A stretch of 64,000 nucleotides of DNA from Aulostomus chinensis (taxonomy: Eukaryota; Chordata; Actinopteri; Syngnathiformes; Aulostomidae): assembly GCA_037954235.1 (NCBI GenBank), contig JBBMOA010000007.1, positions 25,621,457 through 25,685,456 of the forward strand, given 5' to 3'. This document shows positions 53,301 to 62,907 of this stretch, piece by piece. Position 1 is the stretch's first letter. Every line of letters begins with the position of its first letter. The translations under genes were made by a program, and so were the position numbers. A model generated the notes under the pieces. That model made no database searches, was not told where the DNA came from, and worked only from the letters and a program-made list of their open reading frames with translations.

Positions 53301-54181
53301 ATCATCCCTGACAGTTTTGTTTCCTCTCTGTATCTGCTGATGTTAATTTGCTACTAAATTTGGACCGAGCAGTGAGACATTATTCCAGTATTCTAATATA
53401 CTGTGAAAACTTACATGTTCCTGTTGGAAATAAATAATAAAACATTTTACTGGGTATGATGAACATATCAGCAGATATCCAGGAGAATCTTACGAAAATA
53501 GACTGCTTTGGTGTCAACCTCGGCAACTGAAATGTTCTGACTCTTAAAAATTACACTAAAGAATCTTCATTTAAAAAATTCTAAACCGTTAAAGCACTCC
53601 ATAATGTCTTAGCTTTTTTTCCTGATGAAAATTTTAAAAAAAAGAACAGTTGAACACAGCATTTAACATTATTTGATTTTAATATCACTTTTCATACATT
53701 TGCAGTGCCATGATAGATGCTTTTATCTACCTGATGTGAGTGATATGTCTCTGTGTTTTCACTCTATATTTGATTTGATTTGTATGTCTTGTGTATGCTT
53801 TTCTTGATTCGTGCGTGCATAAATGTCAGGAGGAGAAGGACCAGCAGTGGAAACAGGCTATGGACTACCTGAGTGCTGTGACTGAACTTAATTACATGAC
53901 CCAGATAGTCATCATGCTGTATGAGGACAACAAGAAGGTCGGCCTTATGACCTGCTGCACCACTGCAGTAGCAGGTGTTTGCTCCTCTGTCATCATTACT
54001 GTCATTTATAGAATAATTTATGTCCCCATTCTTGTTTGTGTGTCTGTGTGTGTGTTTGGTAAGCAGGACCCCTCCTCAGAGGAACGTTTCCATGTAGAAC
54101 TCCACTTCAGTCCGGGAGTCAAAGGATGTGAAGATGAGGAAAACGTTCCTCTCGGCTTCGGTTTCCGACCAGCTTCCTCAG

Positions 54182-54220
<39 letters not shown>

Positions 54221-57200
54221 TTTTTTCAGGTTTATAGTTGCAGGACATAAAATCTGAACCTCTGACTGTGTCTGAAAGAATATACTTAACTAGGCATGTT
54301 TGTCTTGTGCTCACATGAACACGCTGTAATAAACTTTTTATGTTGCACCACACTGGTACATGGTGTGTGTGTGTGTGTGTTGGCACATTCTTTGGCGTAG
54401 ATTAGCTGCGGAACAATGCATTGCAGCAATGTGACGCTTGCAGCCTGTTTCCTTCATAGAGGAGGCGTTAATAGATTGGAGAGCACCTTGTGCCTTTGCT
54501 TGTAAATTAGTTTTTTGCTCGTTTAGTAGAGTTAATTGTGCTTCACTAGTTTTATGTGACAACAGCCATATTGACAATTAGAAATGCACAATATAAGATT
54601 TTTTGCTGATATGCTAATGCTAACCAGTGTGGCTGAGAGCTGATATTTACCCATGGCCACATTATCTGTAACGTTATCCAGAACCAAGACAAGAAGCCCA
54701 ATCAGGGTAGTCTGGAGGACCTCTCACAGGACCAACCCGACCAGGCACTTCCTGTCTCTGAGCCCATCAACATCCAGCGAAGGTCCCCCATGATTCGCAA
54801 CCGCAAGACTGGCTCCATGGAGGTACTGGAGAGTAGACTTAGTGCTTTGCAACAGGCAGATGCCATGTTATTAATTTGAGATTTTGATTTTTTTTTTCTC
54901 CACGTATATCCAACTTTCAAGGTTCTCTTCAGTTTTACCCTTGCCCTTTTTCCTGACTCTTTTCTTTTAAAGCCAAGTGTTGTGGTTTTATTGAAGACAT
55001 CAGGTCCCTGGTTTCATAGTTCACCTATTTCAGTCTTAACCCCAGTCTCCATGGCCCCACTCAGGTCCTCTCTGAGACCTCCCCCACCCAGTCCTCCAAA
55101 GGCTCCACATCCCACCGACTCTTCCCCTCGTGCTCGCGCCAGTCTCCCGAGGTCAAACCAACCAGTGGCCTAGGTGGGCACCTCTTCTCTGGTGTGTGTG
55201 CTTTCTGTTGATGAGCGTGTGGATGAGAGAGTGTGAGAGATTTCATGCCAGCAGACACACTGACTTCACTTCACAGCACATTTATCTCCAGCTGTGACTT
55301 CCTCCTCACACTCCCACCCTTCTGTATTCCTCCATCTCTTCCTCACAACTGTTCATATATTTTTCTACTCCTCACTTTTTTTTCCGATCACCCCCCCCCC
55401 TCTCGGACGGTCACACGGTCACATGGCTTTCATCCCAGCTTGGCTGAGCAGCAGCCAAGCAGGATCAGACTCCAAACTATGTAGGCTAGAGGTCAGGGAA
55501 GAGAGTGGCATTCACAGTCAACTGCAGGATCTCTGGTGTCACATAGTGTTCAGTGATGTTCCGATATCCCCTCTAGGTGATAATGTGACGATCTATGGAA
55601 CATAGTCCTGGTGTTGCTATTTCTGTTTTCTGTGGTCACTGCAAGCAACAAACCAAATATCAGAAAATGTACTTCAATGACAACAGCCAAGCTTATTAGA
55701 TATTGAATGTGTACCAATTCCATACAAGATACAATTTATATATTCATGTTGTACTGTTTTTGTACAACAGTTTTCCAAAAATTGGGACTTACTTTACAGA
55801 TTTGTTCAAGTATGAACCTGTTAATGTAAGCAATATCATCCATTATACTGGATAATGTCAAGGCCAACTTTAAAAAGCAGGAAAATAATCTTAATACTGA
55901 TTTTATTCGTTGCTTTTTGCTGCTGAGTTTCTAATAACAAAATGTTGAAAAATCTTATTTATTAAGTGCTCCATGTGGTTTGTTGTCTTGAACTGGTACA
56001 CAGTTTAGTGCTCCCACACAGCAACTGGACCTGTAGAAGATGTTGGTGTACTTTTCTTGAACTTAACTATCAAGCACAAAATTTTAAATTCAATGAATCT
56101 GAAAACTTTACGAACCACACATGGCTCCTGACGTAACAGCTCCCTCATAGGGAGTACCCTTAAAGCACTCTTTATCTTCTTCCCAAATGCCTTTAACTCC
56201 TAACATCATGCTAACTTGAAAGTGAGAAAGCTTTGCACTGCCAGTGCTACAGTATTTGTCACTGCATGCATTAATCTTGTCACTCAGGACTTGATTCTCA
56301 CAATTCTGAAAGCAGCCAGTTAGATCTGTGCTCTGCATCTCAAGCCGCTGGGTATTCTCCAATCATGTTTATCATTTAATGTATACTAAGAGCGAAACTG
56401 TTGAGAGATCCCTCCCTGTGCATTACCAACAACACTGCACAGGTCACAGCTGAGAGGAGCATGTGTCCGGGACGACCTCTGGTAGTGCAACTTCATACTG
56501 TTTATAGAACAAAGCCATGAGGTGCAGACAACACTGATACGATTTAGGTTGGTTTGTTCTCTCTTTCTCTCTCTCTCTGCAGGTCCAAGGACAAAATCTT
56601 TTCTTGTCTGCAGCATACAAACTCTAGTGTTTTGAAAAAGAAGATTGGAAATATGAGACTTACACAATCAAATGTAATTTCAGAGGGTTTATACACCAGT
56701 AGAGGGCTTTGCAAAAATCCCCCTTTCACACTTGGCGTCTTTGTCACGCCCCTTCCGCATTTTGCTTACAAACAAAACTGCACGCACTCTTTTTTTTTTT
56801 CTTTACACGTGTGCACGGATGCACCCACATAAACATACTCAGCTCTTAAAGATGTGGCCATTGTTGTGAAAACCTTGTAGATTGCATGTCATCATTTCTA
56901 GGACCAAACAGCAGATTTGTCTTCAAATTGTCTATGACGTCCTTCTCGGTTCTAAAGCCTGTCGAGGATTTTCACGTTTTGAAATTAGAGAATCACCTGA
57001 TTTTTCGTTAGTTTTCATTATTTGAGATGTCACTGATGCCAAAAACTACCCACAGCAGCTGTTTGTTTTGAATAATAATGGCATGGTGTGTCATATAAAC
57101 TAATACGCACCCTTCACACCTCCACTCCCTCCCCACCCGTTCCATCCATCCCCTCACCCTGCACACCTCCCCCCTGGCTCCTCCTCACACAGGCTCGCTC

Positions 57201-59472
57201 TGCTCTGGCCTCTTCAGTGCCTCTGCACTCGGGGTGTCCTGTAGCGCCCCCAACCTGCGGGACTACGTCCGCACACACCATCATCACCTCCGAAAACCAC
57301 CCCTGTCCCCTGGCAGTCTTCCTTGCCAGATTGGCATGTTCGGTATGTTCACGTCGCTGTCTCTCTTCCTTCCTTCACAGGGCGGGTATTTTCATCTCTG
57401 TCCTTTTCAAAAAGGTTTGAAAATTCTCTGGCTGCTTCTTTTTTTTCTACTGTCTCTTCCTAAGCATTGGATATGTTGATTTTTGGGACATTGGGGTTTA
57501 TCTTTTTTTTCCCTCCCAACCAAAGTTTCCACCCCTGTCAAGCTCTGGTTCCAAAAACAACGTTGCAGTTTCAGTGAATTGCATCATCTATTTGAGTGAT
57601 TTATTTCAGTGTGCATGATAATGGCACTGAATTGACAGCAGAGCGTTTGTCTGTGCAGTGGAGGCTGAACATGCAAACTGCCGTTGGACTGCATGCTGTA
57701 CTGCCGTTATTACTCTCTTCCAAATCAGCACGGCCACTTCACATTTCTGTCTGCTTGTTTTCAAAGAGTTAAAAATATTCTCTCTGTGCATGTTTCCGTA
57801 CAAACTATATATCGTCTCTTAAGGAATTAAAATTTATAACTCTCAGTAAAGTTTTTTTTTTTTGTTGGTTTTTGTTTTATAGAAGCCATAAGTCTGGCTT
57901 TAAAAAAAAAAAAAAATCAAATTTTTTTTGCTTTTCTTGTCATTAAAAAGCTCCGGCTGTTATTATACATATCTATAAAAAAATTTTTTTTTTCATATTT
58001 TCATCTTCAGATAATTCCTGGTTGTATTTGTCTTAATGTATATGATACCTACATGTACAGTCAAGCTGGTTCGATGGTGTAGAACTTCTGGGTTGGATAT
58101 CATTCTTGTGCCCACTGCTGTTTCGTCTCTCAAGTTTGTTCAGTCCTTCCCAAGGACAAATCTGAAGCATTCTATGTACGTTAGCAGCAGATATTTCTTC
58201 CTATCATATGAATGCATATTAGCACCCCCACTGTGGATTTGTAGCACTTTGTTGTTCACTCTGTCCACTGGGTGTCACTCTTACTGAAAGGCTAGACACT
58301 GCCGGGAGCATGCTTTTCTCTCTCAGCTGTGTTGCATCATGTTATGTGGAAGATGAGGTTCAGACAGACGACAGTGCAGTTCCGTAAGGGATACAAACAC
58401 AATCCAGGTTTGAATTCAGACCTGAGAAAGCTGCTTTGCTGGGGACGAGTATACTGCTAAGAGTCGTATGAGCGCCTTTTCTTTTTATCCACAGTTTCAT
58501 TGTGGTTGATAATGTTTCTGATTTTTTTTTCTCCCAAAGCTCCACCTCCACATCACAACAGGTAGAGTGTTTGTGAAAGAAATAGTACATAATTTTTGGG
58601 TATATTTCATATTCTTCTTTCCCACATAGAAAAACATATTGCTCATGTATGAGGGGGAAACAGCTGGACTGGTTGTTCAGATCTAACAGTAATTCCCATG
58701 TTTTACTTCCTTTGTATCATTTATACCAACATTTGTAGTTTCCCTATGTTTTATGTTCCCAGAATGTCCTCTTGCTGCTTGGCAACTGACAGTGATTCCA
58801 GGAAGTTGCTTTGCCCAGCCAAGAGATAGTCAGGCACAACAACAGCCTGCACAAATCACATGTTAGCTAGTGAGGTTTGGAGGTGATGGAGGGGGGATTG
58901 TGTTTTCTTTTCTAAAGCTGCCCTTTTTCCAGCTTTTGTGCTAAGCTAAGCTAACCGACCTCTGGCAGACTGTAAGATCCACCATACAGACAAGAGTGGT
59001 ATGGATTTCCTCATCTAGAAAATCAATATGTTGTTTCCAAAAATACTGAACTGTTTCTTTAAGAAATACAAAGATCTCAGTAGCCAGTAGCGGTTCTCAA
59101 GTTGTTTACTGTAGCAGAGCAGTCATTCCGTCTGCATGTTAATTTTTCAGCCAAAATCTCCATCGTAACTTCATCTACTCCACAACATCCCCACTCACCT
59201 CCTCTGATCTGTTTATTCAGTGATGCCCTTCTGCATGTTTGTTGGTAGTCGTTGATAAATCAACGTGCAAACTCTCTCTCCCTCCCTCTCTCTCTCTCTC
59301 TCTTTTTCCCCGTGTCTTCTATTCCCTCATCCACACATAAAACAGGCAAACAGACAGACACAGGTACCAGCAGTCCCAGTAATACCAGTTACTTCTCTTA
59401 TCTCCTCAGAGCTGTTCTCTATGCCGGCAGTAAAGAGATTTTCTGTGTCGTTTGCCAGGCATCCGACTAATG
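37678..59472 (+). CDS. ppip5k1: Inositol hexakisphosphate and diphosphoinositol-pentakisphosphate kinase 1 (26 coding exons, C-terminus open)
   Basis: Vip1/PPIP5K enzyme: an N-terminal ATP-grasp kinase phosphorylates IP6 or 5-IP7 at position 1 to give 1-IP7 or IP8, and a histidine-acid-phosphatase-like domain reverses it; cytosolic. Exons: 37678-37866, 38929-39124, 39530-39620, 40411-40496, 40701-40855, 41872-41973, 42133-42294, 42518-42639, 43236-43337, 43541-43627, 44516-44591, 44924-45033, 47150-47235, 47664-47789, 51153-51274, 51636-51818, 51993-52134, 52445-52668, 52896-53023, 53172-53286, 53830-53937, 54067-54183, 54682-54822, 55065-55173, 57193-57342, 59410-59472. Phases agree throughout (1097 codons plus 1 nt). 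The paralog call rests on PPIP5K1-like segments ([17 protein letters not shown] and NQGSLEDL...[15 protein letters not shown]). The a/b copy of the fish-specific duplication is undecided. Confidence 0.94.
37978..38900 (+). other. ppip5k1 intron 2, nothing notable
   Basis: Ordinary intron with short homopolymer runs. Confidence 0.5.
38929..39124 (+). CDS. ppip5k1: ppip5k1 exon: beginning of the kinase module
   Basis: Residues 64-129, phase 0-1. [25 protein letters not shown] and [14 protein letters not shown], near-invariant in PPIP5Ks. Confidence 0.95.
39530..39620 (+). CDS. ppip5k1: ppip5k1 exon: kinase module
   Basis: Residues 129-159, phase 1-2. [16 protein letters not shown]...[12 protein letters not shown]. 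Followed directly by a short CA-rich donor region. Confidence 0.95.
40411..40496 (+). CDS. ppip5k1: ppip5k1 exon: kinase module
   Basis: Residues 159-188, phase 2-1. [19 protein letters not shown] and NRDPDNPE. Confidence 0.95.
40701..40855 (+). CDS. ppip5k1: ppip5k1 exon: ATP-grasp core
   Basis: Residues 188-239, phase 1-0. [17 protein letters not shown] and the glycine-rich [10 protein letters not shown], part of the ATP-grasp nucleotide site. Confidence 0.96.
41872..41973 (+). CDS. ppip5k1: ppip5k1 exon: ATP-grasp core
   Basis: Residues 240-273, phase 0-0. [20 protein letters not shown] followed by [10 protein letters not shown]. Confidence 0.96.
42133..42294 (+). CDS. ppip5k1: ppip5k1 exon: ATP-grasp core
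   Basis: Residues 274-327, phase 0-0. [20 protein letters not shown] and [17 protein letters not shown]; the latter is closer to PPIP5K1 than to PPIP5K2. Confidence 0.96.
42518..42639 (+). CDS. ppip5k1: ppip5k1 exon: catalytic metal-binding segment
   Basis: Residues 328-368, phase 0-2. [20 protein letters not shown] carries the catalytic Asp/Asn pair of the ATP-grasp fold (DVNG). Confidence 0.96.
43236..43337 (+). CDS. ppip5k1: ppip5k1 exon: kinase to phosphatase junction
   Basis: Residues 368-402, phase 2-2. [13 protein letters not shown] and [11 protein letters not shown]. Confidence 0.95.
43541..43627 (+). CDS. ppip5k1: ppip5k1 exon: histidine-phosphatase RHG motif
   Basis: Residues 402-431, phase 2-2. 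[19 protein letters not shown], the signature of the phosphatase-like domain with its catalytic His. Confidence 0.96.
44516..44591 (+). CDS. ppip5k1: ppip5k1 exon: phosphatase domain
   Basis: Residues 431-456, phase 2-0. [20 protein letters not shown]. Confidence 0.95.
44924..45033 (+). CDS. ppip5k1: ppip5k1 exon: phosphatase domain
   Basis: Residues 457-493, phase 0-2. [18 protein letters not shown] and [11 protein letters not shown]. The donor is followed 23 bp later by a CG/CA repeat. Confidence 0.95.
45057..45103. repeat. (CGCA)n/(CA)n repeat just after a ppip5k1 donor
   Basis: Begins 23 bp past the donor at 45034. Confidence 0.93.
45104..47140 (+). other. ppip5k1 intron, no exon seen
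   Basis: Two-kilobase intron; only chance ORFs and T-rich runs. Confidence 0.5.
47150..47235 (+). CDS. ppip5k1: ppip5k1 exon: phosphatase domain
   Basis: Residues 493-522, phase 2-1. [17 protein letters not shown] 29-unit TG repeat begins 12 bp after the donor. Confidence 0.95.
47247..47305. repeat. (TG)n microsatellite just after a ppip5k1 donor
   Basis: About 29 TG units, starting 12 bp after the donor at 47236, then a G-rich patch. Confidence 0.96.
47664..47789 (+). CDS. ppip5k1: ppip5k1 exon: phosphatase domain
   Basis: Residues 522-564, phase 1-1. [20 protein letters not shown] and [11 protein letters not shown]. Confidence 0.96.
48385..48960. repeat. Interspersed repeat typical of spiny-rayed fishes
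   Basis: Segments such as GCGCCAAATCACAACAAAAG and CCCCCAGCAGTCTAAGCCTG are, from general knowledge, found many times in acanthomorph genomes. Family not assigned. It lies in the 3.4-kb ppip5k1 intron 47790-51152; the remainder of that intron shows nothing. Confidence 0.5.
51153..51274 (+). CDS. ppip5k1: ppip5k1 exon: phosphatase domain
   Basis: Residues 564-604, phase 1-0. [20 protein letters not shown] and [10 protein letters not shown]. Confidence 0.96.
51636..51818 (+). CDS. ppip5k1: ppip5k1 exon: phosphatase domain
   Basis: Residues 605-665, phase 0-0. [20 protein letters not shown] then [13 protein letters not shown]. Confidence 0.96.
51993..52134 (+). CDS. ppip5k1: ppip5k1 exon: phosphatase domain
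   Basis: Residues 666-713, phase 0-1. [20 protein letters not shown]. No ORF of its own because of its length. Confidence 0.94.
52445..52668 (+). CDS. ppip5k1: ppip5k1 exon: phosphatase domain
   Basis: Residues 713-787, phase 1-0. [20 protein letters not shown] and [18 protein letters not shown]. Confidence 0.96.
52896..53023 (+). CDS. ppip5k1: ppip5k1 exon: phosphatase domain
   Basis: Residues 788-830, phase 0-2. [14 protein letters not shown] and [17 protein letters not shown]. Confidence 0.95.
53172..53286 (+). CDS. ppip5k1: ppip5k1 exon: phosphatase domain, His motif
   Basis: Residues 830-868, phase 2-0. [20 protein letters not shown] includes the distal catalytic-site histidine region. 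Confidence 0.96.
53830..53937 (+). CDS. ppip5k1: ppip5k1 exon: phosphatase domain
   Basis: Residues 869-904, phase 0-0. [20 protein letters not shown] then YEDNKK. The donor is a weak GTCGGC, and the 129-bp intron that follows is open in frame. Confidence 0.93.
53938..54066 (+). other. ppip5k1: Stop-free 129-bp ppip5k1 intron (exitron-like)
   Basis: Forty-three codons in frame with both flanking exons and without a stop. If retained it would insert a very hydrophobic segment ([18 protein letters not shown] and onward). Homologous proteins lack the insert, so removal is the default reading. Donor GTCGGC is weak. Confidence 0.6.
54067..54183 (+). CDS. ppip5k1: ppip5k1 exon: end of phosphatase domain
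   Basis: Residues 905-943, phase 0-0. [19 protein letters not shown] and [10 protein letters not shown]. The 5' splice site is formed by the first bases of a TG microsatellite. Confidence 0.93.
54184..54219. repeat. (TG)n microsatellite forming a splice donor
   Basis: The repeat starts at the first intron base, so the 5' splice site reads GAG|GTGTGTGT. A second TG run lies at 54361-54380. Confidence 0.95.
54682..54822 (+). CDS. ppip5k1: ppip5k1 exon: C-terminal tail
   Basis: Residues 944-990, phase 0-0. [16 protein letters not shown] and [15 protein letters not shown], matching the PPIP5K1 tail rather than that of PPIP5K2. Confidence 0.92.
55065..55173 (+). CDS. ppip5k1: ppip5k1 exon: C-terminal tail, Ser-rich
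   Basis: Residues 991-1027, phase 0-1. [14 protein letters not shown]...; low-complexity and likely phosphorylated. GTGGGC donor. Confidence 0.85.
55174..57192 (+). other. ppip5k1 intron, no exon seen
   Basis: No phase-compatible conserved exon recognised; C-rich and T-rich runs only. Confidence 0.45.
57193..57342 (+). CDS. ppip5k1: ppip5k1 exon: C-terminal tail
   Basis: Residues 1027-1077, phase 1-1. [13 protein letters not shown] and [14 protein letters not shown], the conserved SSSAPNLQDYAR-type motif of the family, followed by a four-His run. GTATGT donor. Confidence 0.9.
57343..59409 (+). other. ppip5k1 intron with a MITE remnant
   Basis: Apart from the remnant at 58905-59063, no feature is seen. 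Confidence 0.45.
58905..59063. mobile_element. Partial MITE remnant
   Basis: TTGTGCTAAGCTAAGCTAAC and a terminal TTCCAAAAATACTGAACTGT-type end resemble fish MITEs. The GTGCTAAGCTA core is shared with the foldback element at 13524-14148. Only one arm seems preserved. Confidence 0.4.
59410..59472 (+). CDS. ppip5k1: ppip5k1 exon: [16 protein letters not shown] segment
   Basis: Residues 1077-1098, phase 1-1. Strongly conserved in both PPIP5K1 and PPIP5K2. The family normally continues with an MVPTIYPLETLHN-type exon, which I cannot find in the remaining 4.5 kb. Confidence 0.92.
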
Positions 59473-62400
59473 GTATGTCTGCTTTTATTCGTTTATGTTC
59501 GACACTCCTCCATTTTTCCTGTTATCTTGCATGATCCTTTTTTTTTTTTTTTTTTTGGTGGGAAAACATATTTTCTTTTTTGAGGGGTTGCCGTTTGGCT
59601 TTGTTAATTTTAAGATTTTTTTTTCTTTTTTTCCAAGAGAGTTTCTGTTCACCCCACAATCTCGGTGTTCGTTGTACTTGTGTGTTGTTTTTCGGCCCTC
59701 ACCTCTAACACCAAACCGCTCTGCCTGCACCTTTAATTGGCCTCTGATCTGCTGTCACTCCATGGGATGGTTGTGTGTGCCAAAATATATCTCCTTTCCT
59801 AGATATATTTGCACTCTGAGGTCACTTGTGAACACGTAACATATTCTCACTTGCACTTTTTTTTTTTTTTCAATATTTTAAATCATTTATCTTTAAATTT
59901 TCCATTTTTGGTGTTTTTAAAAAGTTGTAACTGTATGTGAGCCGCAGTCCAGCCAATTATTGAAAACTTTTCTTCTGCCATTTCAGCCACCTTTGTAATA
60001 AAAATGTGTCAGGAGTTCAATGGTTGTGTTGTGGTTTTAGGAAACTCATTAATTTGCTGTTTTTGGCTCTCACTGATTTATTTATTTTACCTCTACCCAA
60101 AATGAAGGCGTGGTGAGTTTTGGTTGCTTAATGGATTATTGATAATGCCCAAAAATGCATTTGTACTGTGTTTGCATTGTTAGATTTCATCAAATTAGTT
60201 GAGTATACTTTTCTTTTTAAAAAAAAGGAACAAAAAACTAAACCCTTCTTCATCAAAACACCACTGAATAGTGCTTTTTTTTATGGTCACAGAATAAGTC
60301 AGTAAAGCCAAACCGTTGATGCTAACTGTCTGCTGTGAGACCGATTCTCCAGTAATAACGCGTGAAGTAGTCCTCTAACATGACTCGGCCTGTATGGTGA
60401 AAACTGCAAATTTCTGTTACTAACTAGATCAATGCAAAGTTGTGTTGTTGTTGTTTTTTTACAGCAGCTTGAAGAATTTAATGACTCAATCGTGAGTTCT
60501 TATCAAAGTTCTTTAAATTAATTCTAAAGCTGCAGTGCAGTCACACTCAGTCTGTGTCACTGTGTGGAGAGAATATTCATGGATGAGATCACTCATGCAA
60601 GATTGAAGTATTTGGAAGTTGCGGTCGAAAATACTGACGTGACTTGAGTGGTTCTCCTGTTTAGATCAGTTGTTCAGAACCGGCCCGCTACTGCCTGGGA
60701 TGGTGGTGCGATGAGTGCTGGCTATACTTCACAAGAGGAAATACATGTCACCCTGACCCGAGGATCATGTCGTGTTGATTCTGGATGACGAGCAGAGTCG
60801 GTGTAGCTCAGAAACCTGATACAATGTTGACAAGTGTTAGGAAAACCCAAGAACCACAGTTATGCCCAGTTTGGACTGGAGAACTCTCTGTGTGTGGAGG
60901 CTTCGTGCTTTGTTTCAGATTGGTCTTTGTTTAATAAATAAACCTTTGCTATTTTTGTACAGCGGAGAGCAGATGAGCAAGTATTCAAAATCACAATCAT
61001 ATAATAAAAAAACAACAACAAAAAAAAACAATCCACGTTTTCAGCTCCGAATTATGTTACTGCATTTACAGGTTAGCTGCTTGTTTGAAAATCTTCACCA
61101 GTTTAACAGAGAATCACGAGAGAGAGAGAGGGAGGGAGAGAGAACTCATAGTTTTGTTTGTGGAAGTCTGGTGGAGTTCTAACAGGGCATTTAGCTGTGA
61201 AGAGCCTTTCATTTTCAGAACATTATCTTTAATATTTTTTCTTTCAGAGCGAGTTGTAAATCTGTCCGGTCACATTTTCACGAACAATGACGTTGATTAG
61301 AGCAAAGCCTGGAATCAGATGGTCTTATTACTTTTTTTTTTTTCTTTCTGCTAGCGCGTATAAAAAGCCATGTACTGCATGAATGTATTATCCATTAAGA
61401 ATCAATTTACTAGCTCTCCAAAGAACGAGGACATTAGCATTCAATCAATTTTAATGCATGAAGAGAAGTGCAGTCAGTATTGTCCTGCTCACTCGGCCTT
61501 GTTCTCAGTAACATTTTAAGTCAAACAATCAACAGGATTGAAAGGGAAGTGTGTTCTTCACATGTATGTATCCGTCGCTGCTGTATTGCTCTGGAGATAA
61601 ATAGCCACTTGGGTTCACAGTGAAATGTCTATTGAACATCACATCTGTTGAATAGATTGTTATGAACTTTTGTACAAACACTTGTGTGCCCCAGAGGCTG
61701 AATCCTAACGTACCCGGGTGACATTTGTGTTGGTGAGTGACATTTACCCACAACTGACACATAGACTTCTAAATGGGTTCACTCATACACATTCCCCTCA
61801 GGACATTTTCATAACTTAGGTGATCCTGTGACTTTTCCTTTTGTGCAGACACAATCTTTATCTGCTGCTTGATGTTCCATCGGTAGAACACCTCACTAGC
61901 ACGGAAGTGACTAAAAGCTGACCAAATTCTTTACAACTCCAACGATACGTCGATACTAAACATCATGATGTAATTTAGCTTTAGAGCTCATGGTATGCCG
62001 ACTCTGACAGAGATTTAAATAATCAATGTCTGCACAGTTGATGATGAAACAGCTTCTCTCTTAATGGAAGGGGGGGGGGGGGGGCACGTTGAGATACCCC
62101 GGGTCTGTCCGTGATGCGTGACCTCACTGGCTGGCTCCGTCTTGCAGCCGTTTCTATAGCGATGCAGTCATCTTGAATGAACGGAGGGTCTGCGGGCATC
62201 ACATGCTCATTGGTGACAAATAGACCCCAAAGAGGTGAATTCTGTCCTGGATGTCACTCAGCTAATGTGGTCCATGTCAATAAAATTACAATGATTACTG
62301 ACCGTGACAGCCTTCGCCGACGGTATGTATGATGTCACACATCACGGACGAAGCCGTGTATTTCGGGCCTCGCAGTTTCTGCTGCGGGCGATCGATCGAT

Positions 62401-62707
62401 TTAATTGTTGCTTACTGTCCACTATTTGACCGAGGGTGAACTTTTCAGGTAAATGTTGAAGCGTAGTTTTCAACTATAATATGTGACCGCCAACTACAGC
62501 TGTGGTAACAGTCAACTGCATGTCTCAAAGGAAGTCTGACATGATTAATGTCCCAGCTCCGTCTCCCTGTTCTACAAACACAGTCCTTCCAACACACTTC
62601 TCCCTTCTAGCTCTGTGCATATACAGCTCCTATCACTCCTCCTGTTCTCTTGCTCCACTGTACTCTGTGTCTCTTCCTCTCTCCTTGCTCTGCCTCTTGT
62701 TCCTTAG
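59473..62707 (+). other. ppip5k1 intron or downstream sequence
   Basis: Contains overlapping AATAAATAAA at 60933-60942 followed by T-rich sequence, which could serve as an intronic polyadenylation signal, and a G run at 62067-62083. No conserved exon found. Confidence 0.4.
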
Positions 62708-62907
62708 AACCCTCAGACGAGCACCGTGTAGTCCATCTGCTGGGGGGGCTGCCCGCTGAGCAGGCCCTGCTGGGGTTTGCTCCTCCGGCTGTGGATGGGG
62801 CCACGGCCCAACACCTGCTCCACTGCCCTTACCACCTTCGCCTCCTCAAGACCTTGCTGAAGTCTGGTCAGGAACTGCCAGAATCTTTCCACGGTCAGCC
62901 TGGGTAG
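62708..62907 (+). CDS. Possible alternative terminal exon of ppip5k1
   Basis: A strong polypyrimidine tract and TTAG acceptor are followed by 200 nt that continue the phase-1 junction from 59472 in frame. They encode EPSDEHRVVHLLGGLPAEQ and more (about 66 residues) to TAG at 62905-62907. The sequence is GC-richer than its surroundings. I do not recognise the peptide from PPIP5K tails, so it may be lineage-specific, a cassette or alternative last exon, or chance. Confidence 0.4.
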
